Part shown: positions 57,952 to 64,000 of the stretch, piece after piece
Position numbering within the stretch: position 1 is the stretch's first letter
How the letters are laid out: each line of letters begins with the position of its first letter
NCBI GenBank assembly: GCA_947095585.1
Contig: OX352765.1
Location: forward strand, 89,178,965-89,242,964
From: Nephrocerus scutellatus
Taxonomy: Eukaryota; Arthropoda; Insecta; Diptera; Pipunculidae
Direction: 5' to 3'
DNA: 64,000 bases
Made by a program: the position numbers and the translations under genes
Notes under the pieces: model-generated
Databases searched by the model: none
The model's input: the letters and a program-made list of their open reading frames with translations, nothing else
Told to the model about the DNA's origin: nothing

Positions 57952-59413
57952 AGGGTGTTTCCTTATTCGTCAGGAATAATTTGGGAAATGATTTTTGTGT
58001 ATATACTAAGAAAAAAATCGTTTTACAGTAAGAGTATATCTCCAATGTTAACATTATTTATGGGGGATTTAAGAAAAAGCTTACTGACCCATGTTAACGG
58101 AAATTGCTCTGTTAATACTAACGGTAGAAACTTCGTTTAGGACTTTATTATTATTATTATTATTATTTAGAAGAAATACTAGCCCCTGTAACTGCGTTTA
58201 AATAAAGTTTATATCATGTTTGAGTCTTCAGATATCCAACTTCAATCCCTGTTCCAGTTTTCTTGCCCATGCTAATTTTTGACTTTGAGGTAAATTTTCT
58301 CCAGAAAATGCGTAATAAATATAACGTTTTATTATTTTTTTCTTATGAACGTAACAATAATAAAATAAAAATCACCAACAAATTTGCGGAAAACCGGATT
58401 GTATGATACTTGGGAAAACCTGCAGCACGTAAAAAAAGGAATTTACGATTTTTTACCTTCACGTTTACAACAAGAGTTAGTTTTTAAAATTGCATAGCTA
58501 TTAAAAAGTTTTAAAGCGTGCTCGTTTATTTGACTACCTGTCAGAACCCTCATTTCCCTACCCTGTTCCTTTAAAGTTCTCAGAAAGAGTTAGATTTGGG
58601 ATATGAAAGACTATTTGGAAAATTTACCGAAAAAAGATTGGAAAAAAATACGACAAGTAACAGTTGCTTAGATACGCCATTTGAAGTACCTGCAATTACA
58701 AACCAAGAATACGCAGACATTATTTACGTTTATGGGCTGTGCAATAGAAGTTCTATTAGTGCGCGACAAAGATACGATAAACTTTATCCTTACCGACGAC
58801 TTCCTTGTGAAGGAGTGTTTGAAAATACGTTCGTGAAATGGGATCACTTTTAAACACACGACCCAACGTGGGAGCTCCACAAGTAAGAAGAATTTCGGCT
58901 GATGAAAGAATACTGGAAGCTGTTACAACTTATCCATCAATCAGTATCAGACGCTTAGCTTTGCAATTCAATATTTCTAGACATAAAATTTCTAAAAAAA
59001 AAATCTTTATCCATACCACCATACACCTGTGCAAGAACTGCTTCCCGACTGCACTCAAGGGGTTTGCACCCTTATAATGCTTAACACAGCGTGGGCGTTC
59101 GAAAATTAAGGAGAGAATATCTACGCACATGTGTCTTGAATGACTGCATATCATACAAATGCGGAAACACAGAGTCCATCCCGATGATTTGAAAAAGAGA
59201 CTTGAGTTTTCCAACTGGTTGCTGGAGCGAAGCTTGGATGACAACGAGTTTATTAGCAGAACTGTTTGGACAGACAAACCTCAATTTACAAAATATTTTC
59301 ACAATCTTCGTACATGGGCTGCGGAGAATCCACACAGAAGGAGACAGTCATCATTTCAACACAATTTCAGCGTCAATATGTGGGCAGGTGTAATTGGAAA
59401 CAAGTTAATCGGA
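57952..59413 (+). mobile_element. Tc1/mariner-superfamily element with DUF4817-type N-terminus, 3' end lost
   Basis: It begins at TA|CAGGGTGTTTCC (57952), the usual start of this superfamily. The transposase (about 58580-59413, in several frames) reads ITNQEYADIIYVYGLCNRSS and PYRRLPCEGVFENTF (DUF4817-type helix-turn-helix), then RPNVGAPQVRRISADERILE and SIRRLALQFNISRHKISK, then FISRTVWTDKPQFTKYFHNL, RTWAAENPHRRRQSSFQHNF and SVNMWAGVIGNKLIG. In the first catalytic block Asp is kept (WTDK). At 59413 it passes abruptly into LINE sequence, so the last third and the 3' terminal repeat are gone. Confidence 0.8.
58148..58168. repeat. TTA microsatellite
   Basis: Seven or so TTA triplets in a row inside the 5' region of the transposon. 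Confidence 0.9.
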
Positions 59414-59700
59414 AAAAAGCTTTCGATAGCGTTTGGGCAAAGGGGGGCTACCGTACAAACTTATTAGTTTTGGTTTCCCCAATTATATTGTGAAAATAAT
59501 TGAAAATTTTTGTTTTTTGTACAGTTGTACGGCAGCCTATCGACAAGGAAAAGAATTAAAGCCGGAGTTCCTCAAGGTTCCAGACTTGGACCAGTTCTGT
59601 TTAGCAATTTCACGGCGGATCAACCCACCAATATAACTAAAATAAGGACCATGCTTTTCGCGGATGAATCAATCACGTATGCCATATGTAATTTTTAATA
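59414..59700 (+). pseudogene. Jockey-like RT fragment fused to the transposase remnant
   Basis: KKAFDSVWAKGG continues in another frame as LPYKLISFGFPNYIVKIIEN, then STRKRIKAGVPQGSRLGPVL, and ends with TMLFADESITYAICNF. All are conserved RT blocks (AFD-VW, GVPQGS, FADD changed to FADE). The junction with the transposase lies within AATCGGAAAAAAGCTTTCGA. Both ends are truncated. Confidence 0.8.
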
Positions 59701-59939
59701 CATGTCTGACTTTTGACAGTTCGTATGTGAAGCGTTTTTACTAAAATGAAAATCAAAAAAAGGTAAAAACTCAAAACTCTATTAAACAGTTTGCATGCGT
59801 TTGATGCGTTGTGTGCAATAAATAGTTTAAAGTGTCCATTACGACTTTCGCGTCTAGGATCTTGTATCAAAATAAAACAAAAAGCTTTGCCAAATTACAA
59901 CAAATGGTAATAATTACCACGTTTCTATGATAGGGTTTC

Positions 59940-60219
59940 GTGGGCGCCGTGGCTCAGTGGAAGTGTACATGGCTGCTAAGCAAGAGGTTCAGGTTCGAAT
60001 CCCAGCAACACCAAAAGTATTTTTCACAATGTCCCACCTCTCGCGAATGGGTGAAAAACGTTCCGAGAGTAATACTTTCTCAATTCGCCGTTCGGATCCG
60101 GCCTTAAATTGTAGGTAACCTTCCATTTGTGTCCAAAAAATTAACATGCGCAGCACAAATGGTCCCGTGAAGTTAGGCCTTGGACCGCAATGGTCTGTCG
60201 CGTCAAATATTATTATTAT
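59940..60219 (+). mobile_element. Complete tRNA-derived SINE with perfect 14-bp target duplication
   Basis: The 280-bp element is flanked by TATGATAGGGTTTC at 59926-59939 and 60220-60233, an exact target-site duplication. The head has an A box (TGGCTCAGTGG at 59950-59960) and a B box (GGTTCGAATCC at 59992-60002) for RNA polymerase III. A body of about 190 bp follows and the element ends in an ATT repeat. Other copies: body only at 54642-54862 and a head-like piece at 48181. The intact duplication suggests a recent insertion. SINEs of this kind depend on a partner LINE for mobility. Confidence 0.93.
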
Positions 60220-60233
60220 TATGATAGGGTTTC

Positions 60234-61490
60234 AGTCGAACTAAGGTTTTCTGGAGTTAAGAACATGGCATCCCTAACCCGAAGCGTTTACATGATCAAA
60301 GTAGAGTTAATTTGACAGATGCGTTGTAGTTTCTTACAAATGAAATGTCAGAAAAACTCAATTCAATCGCTCTACGAGTAGTGTCGTGGAGTTTATTTGA
60401 GTTTAACGGAACTCAACTCTAATAAACTGAGTTGAGTTTTTCTTCCCAGTTCGGAGTTGAACTCGATTATAACCACACAAAACACTTTATGTGGATTCGC
60501 AAATTCGCCTATTCGTGCTCATGCTGGCAAATGACGATTATAATTCACGCTTAACCGTCAAAAATAGTGGAGATATTAAAGCTTTACGCTTTCTGCAGCG
60601 GCTGCGTCTACTTTATTTCTAAAAATTACATCGAAAAGATCATACTCATTAATCCTTTTCGTTTCAGTCTTCTTAGAAAATACGAATTATATATACGACT
60701 ATATATCAAGCACCCACATGAAAATAGCATTAAAAAAAATGTCTGTGCTGTGGCTGCCAACTATTGCCGCTGTGTAAAGTTGGGTATGCTTTTGTTTCAA
60801 CAAAACAACTTCATTAAAAGTAAAACGTTCCTTTATCAAGTCTCATGATGATGCGATGACTTTCAGAAACAAACAGACAAAAGACAAGCGTGGGAAATGA
60901 ACCAGAGACAATGAGATGCTATAGAGCAAATCCGCTGTGTGTGTATTCTTTTTTTGAGGAGAAGGCCGCCGTATTTAATAAACCGAATGGTTGATGTATC
61001 TTAAAATATAAACACCGTTTAATTTAGTTCTGCTCTACATCATATTCATTATAATCGCTTTAGAAGTCAAACAAAACATCTGCAAATAATTTGCGCTCTT
61101 TGATTTCAGTTGTTTGATCTTTTAAAAGTTTTCACACAAAAACACACACTGAAACGAAAGAAAATCAAAGCGTTCAGCGTACCCCGCTAGCTTGTCAATA
61201 GCGTTTGTTCACAACAAACAACAAAAGATCATCATGGTTCGAGTATAAGCTAAGAAGCATGCATGTGTGAAGTTTTTCCGAGCAATTTAAAGAATTTCTC
61301 TGTTTGCGATTCTTTAGTAAATATTTAAAAGAAAAACATGAAAAAGCAATTTGCTGGCTGGTTGTCTTGTTGGTAGGACTCCTGAGTAAGGTGATACCGT
61401 AAGTTCATTCAGTATCATTTGACTAATGAGTCTTTGTTTTAGCGGATTTGGTCGCTGATTGATGTATAGAAAAATATCCCTTCCTTCTTT
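60234..61490. other. Stretch without a supported gene
   Basis: An AACTCAACT/AGTTGAGTT inverted motif lies near 60412-60440. The 93-codon frame at 60567-60848 has no recognisable similarity. Nothing else is supported. Confidence 0.4.
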
Positions 61491-61499
61491 TTAGTATCT

Positions 61500-63540
61500 G
61501 CCGCAGTCCTGTTCAGCAAATAAATACACGTTGTTTAGGATACCGACCCACTTGGACCAGTTATGGTCCATTGTTATACCACATGGATCGAGATGATTTT
61601 TCAACCTACTCGTTGAACCAGTTGGAGCGTCGAATGAAACGTATGAGACTTCTATTCTAATGACAGTATTTGACATTATTCAATAATTTAGGTTATTGAA
61701 GAAGAAGACTCCCAGATGGAGTTTACGTGTGAAAAAGGGCTGCGCATATGTAGAGAAGTTAAAGAATGATCTCTTCCTCGTCCTTGCAGCTTCTGCAGAA
61801 GTCATTGAAAAATACACCAAGCCTTGCTGTATGCATGCTTGTCTATGAGACAGTGCCCAGTAATGACACCTAATGTAGCACCTATGTGCAATCTGTTTAG
61901 ATGGATCAAACACTTGGCGCGTTTCGGATAGAGCTTAGGGCAGACCTGTTTTGTAGTAGACAAGTTTATCCATTTTGACCACCTTAGGTTAGTTTTCTCA
62001 ATAGCAGCCCTACAATTTCCCATAATGTCTCTTTGCCCCGGCACCCAACATCTTCTTGAGAGATGGTCGGTAGTCTAGGGCTACAACAAATTTCGTAGAG
62101 ACTGATGCTGGGGGTTTCAGAGCATCTTGACTATCAGAGAAGATACGGATATACTTAGCGGATATAACATTTCTCTTTAGCCAAGACGGGAGTTCTTTTA
62201 TCGCCATGATTTCTGTTTGGAAAGCACTGCAGTGCGGTAAGGAAGAAATACTAAGATTTAACCTTTTTGAGAAAACCCCATCATCCGGTTTTACACCATC
62301 CGGTTTTACACCACTCATCTTCCAAGAGAGCGCCTTTTTCCCAGAATGATCCGGAGGTGATTGGGAGTTAGACTAGAGTTGCGGAATGGTGTAGTCTATG
62401 TTTCCTGAATAAACTCAGAGCAGAGGAGTGTTCGACTTTATTCTTGGCCCACTAGGTGGTTGCACTGAGACGAACGAACAGCTACGTTAGCAGCTATTGT
62501 ACAATGTACATTGCAACGAAGGGGATGGTGCGAAGAGCTTCGCTCATACATACACAAGCCGATAGTTGGACTTTGCTTACATTGTTGCGATTTACTGCTT
62601 TGTCTAAGGCAGTCCACCAGACAACCACACCGTACAGAAGTGTAGATCTTATTACCGATATATATACCCAATGAGTTATATGGGGTTGAAGACCCCATTT
62701 GTTACCAATAGCTTTTTTGCAGGAGAAGACTGCCACTGTAGCTTTGCGAACTCTTTCTTGCATATTAGGTTTCTAGGTTAGCCTTTTATCAAGAATAAGA
62801 CCCAGATATTTGGTTTCATCAGAGAAGGTTAAGCTTATACCCTTATGTGGAATTTTATGTTTCGTAGTAAGACAAGTCTACTCCCAAACAACAACGATCT
62901 CCTCATCTAGTTAGCTTGTGAAAGCATTGCTTAAAGGTTCTATTAGGGTATTAAGGTGTTTTTCTAAACCAAAAATAGCAACGTCATCCGCATAAGCGAT
63001 CACTTTTGAGCATATCAGTTCCATAGAAGGGGATAGAAGTCCACCTTGCGGGGTTCCTCTCCATATAGATCTTTTGGGAGATGACATACCCAGTTTTAAG
63101 TTAATGATCCGACTTGTAAGCAGAAGATTAATCAATTCACCCAGTGAGTCATCTGCTTTACAGTCGACAGAGCAGCTGCAATCGCAGATTTGATGTCGTT
63201 GTTAAAAGCGCCTTCAATATCCAGAAAAGTCTACTCCTTATGGTGAAGTGAATATTCAATAGAACTTACTAACGTATGCTGAGCTGTTTCTAGAGATTTA
63301 CCTTTATAATACGATATGCATGCTGATCAGAGAAGTCTCTTATCAATGCTAGTGCGTAATTAGATATCAATCAGCCTTTCTAAAGTTTTTAAAAGGAATT
63401 ATCATAGACTGATCGGTCTGAGATCTTTTGGACTAGCTTGGGAGAACTTTTGCCCGCTTTGGGTATGAAAACCACCTTACACCCCATAAATCCGGAATGT
63501 GGATCACGTTACCTAACTTTTGATATTTTTCGATGACGTT
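61500..63540 (-). mobile_element. LOA/I-group non-LTR retrotransposon, minus strand, decayed
   Basis: Reading 5' to 3' on the minus strand: RT with SPKRSIWRGTPQGGLLSPSM and VIAYADDVAIFGLEKHLNTL (63100-62930); thumb with QERVRKATVAVFSCKKAIGN and GLQPHITHWVYISVIRSTLL (62760-62600); RNase H with SAFQTEIMAIKELPSWLKRN and YIRIFSDSQDALK (62230-62090); and a Cys-rich tail with FIRRSNWFNE near 61610. The order and wording match the copy at 4295-5848. The YADD active-site motif survives, but stops and shifts elsewhere make it inactive. The 5' end is truncated inside the RT fingers. Confidence 0.85.
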
Positions 63541-63590
63541 TTTATCCATTTCACTGCAGAACGATAAAATATTGATTCACTCATTCAATT

Positions 63591-63609
63591 TATATATATA
63601 TATATATAA
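63591..63609. repeat. TA microsatellite
   Basis: An uninterrupted TA run between two retroelement remnants. Confidence 0.9.
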
Positions 63610-64000
63610 TGTAAAATAAACGATTTCATAAGCTTTAGATATTTCGCAGTGGTACTTAGGCCAAGAAGAGCACAGCATACTTTTGAAACTATTTTATTAA
63701 TATGAACATTCCAACTAAAGGTTTCACTAAAGATTTTTAAAATTTGATACATTTTCTACTGGTAAGCCATAGAGATAGAGCATTGGTTATTTTTCTTTGG
63801 TTTTTCTTCTATTTATTATTAGTTCAGACTAAGGCTAAGCTCTTAGACGCTGTGTGTTCTCCACTGTCATTTATGAAACATGAAAATAACTGCGGTCCTA
63901 GTATAGAACCTTGTGGGACACCTAAAGGAACAATTAGTTTCACTGAAAATTCATTATTGTTGATATCATAACATATTGCGACCGATTTAAACATCACGAC
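63610..64000 (-). pseudogene. Jockey/I-like RT fragment at the window edge
   Basis: The minus strand reads NNEFSVKLIVPLGVPQGSIL, then GPQLFSCFIND, the RT motif of Jockey-like elements, from about 63980 to 63860. Degenerate sequence continues to about 63640. The element probably extends past the right edge. Confidence 0.65.

Noticed and set aside
60567..60848. 93-codon plus-strand frame as a gene
   Set aside because: AT-biased composition, no similarity, no splice or poly(A) context; sits in TE-rich non-coding DNA.

Overview
The window is nuclear DNA of an insect, most likely a higher dipteran and plausibly a tephritid-type fly. It is AT-rich, its genes are split by GT-AG introns (with one GC-AG), and every recognisable host protein has a close Drosophila-type counterpart. 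It is saturated with decayed transposons: RNase H-bearing LOA/I-group, RTE-like and Jockey-like non-LTR elements, Ty3/gypsy, Tc1/mariner types, several MITE families and a tRNA-derived SINE. The species call is inference.

Genes, left to right. (1) 102-639, +: the last two exons of an ionotropic receptor, probably of the Ir75 clade. (2) 14083-15093, +: a complete three-exon gene for a 299-residue protein that I do not recognise. (3) 15213-18265, -: a complete five-exon Prp6 gene (931 aa, U5/tri-snRNP splicing factor), convergent with gene 2 and only 119 bp from it. (4) 19269-22499, -: a complete five-exon SmydA-like MYND/SET gene (526 aa) with one GC-AG intron. (5) 27667-40676, -: the last four exons of naked cuticle (nkd), the Wnt/Dishevelled antagonist, with a 6.5-kb intron; the short first coding exon was not found and probably lies beyond 64 kb, so most of 40.7-64 kb may be nkd first-intron sequence. 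From memory, nkd and the Ir75 genes both lie in cytological region 75 of D. melanogaster (3L, Muller element D), which fits this linkage.

Accessory regions. 1-14 kb: two mariner-type copies (the second broken by a LOA/I-group insertion), a 13-unit 48-bp minisatellite, a large fold-back structure, a pair of ~1-kb direct repeats (one carrying a MITE the other lacks) and RTE-like pieces. 22.5-27.6 kb: a MITE with internal duplication, a dead mariner, and a ~200-bp inverted repeat pair 1.7 kb apart. nkd introns: two tandem duplications, a fold-back MITE, LOA/I-group pieces, and three MITE copies at 38.8-39.7 kb. 42-64 kb: LOA/I-group, RTE, Jockey and gypsy remnants, SINE copies (one with a perfect 14-bp target-site duplication), a satellite-like/Helitron-like locus near 46 kb, and a DUF4817-type transposase fused to a LINE fragment.

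No operon-like system, CRISPR array or functional tRNA/rRNA gene was seen. All positions were worked out by eye from splice consensus and protein similarity remembered from the families; transposon borders are approximate unless a terminal repeat or target-site duplication is stated.
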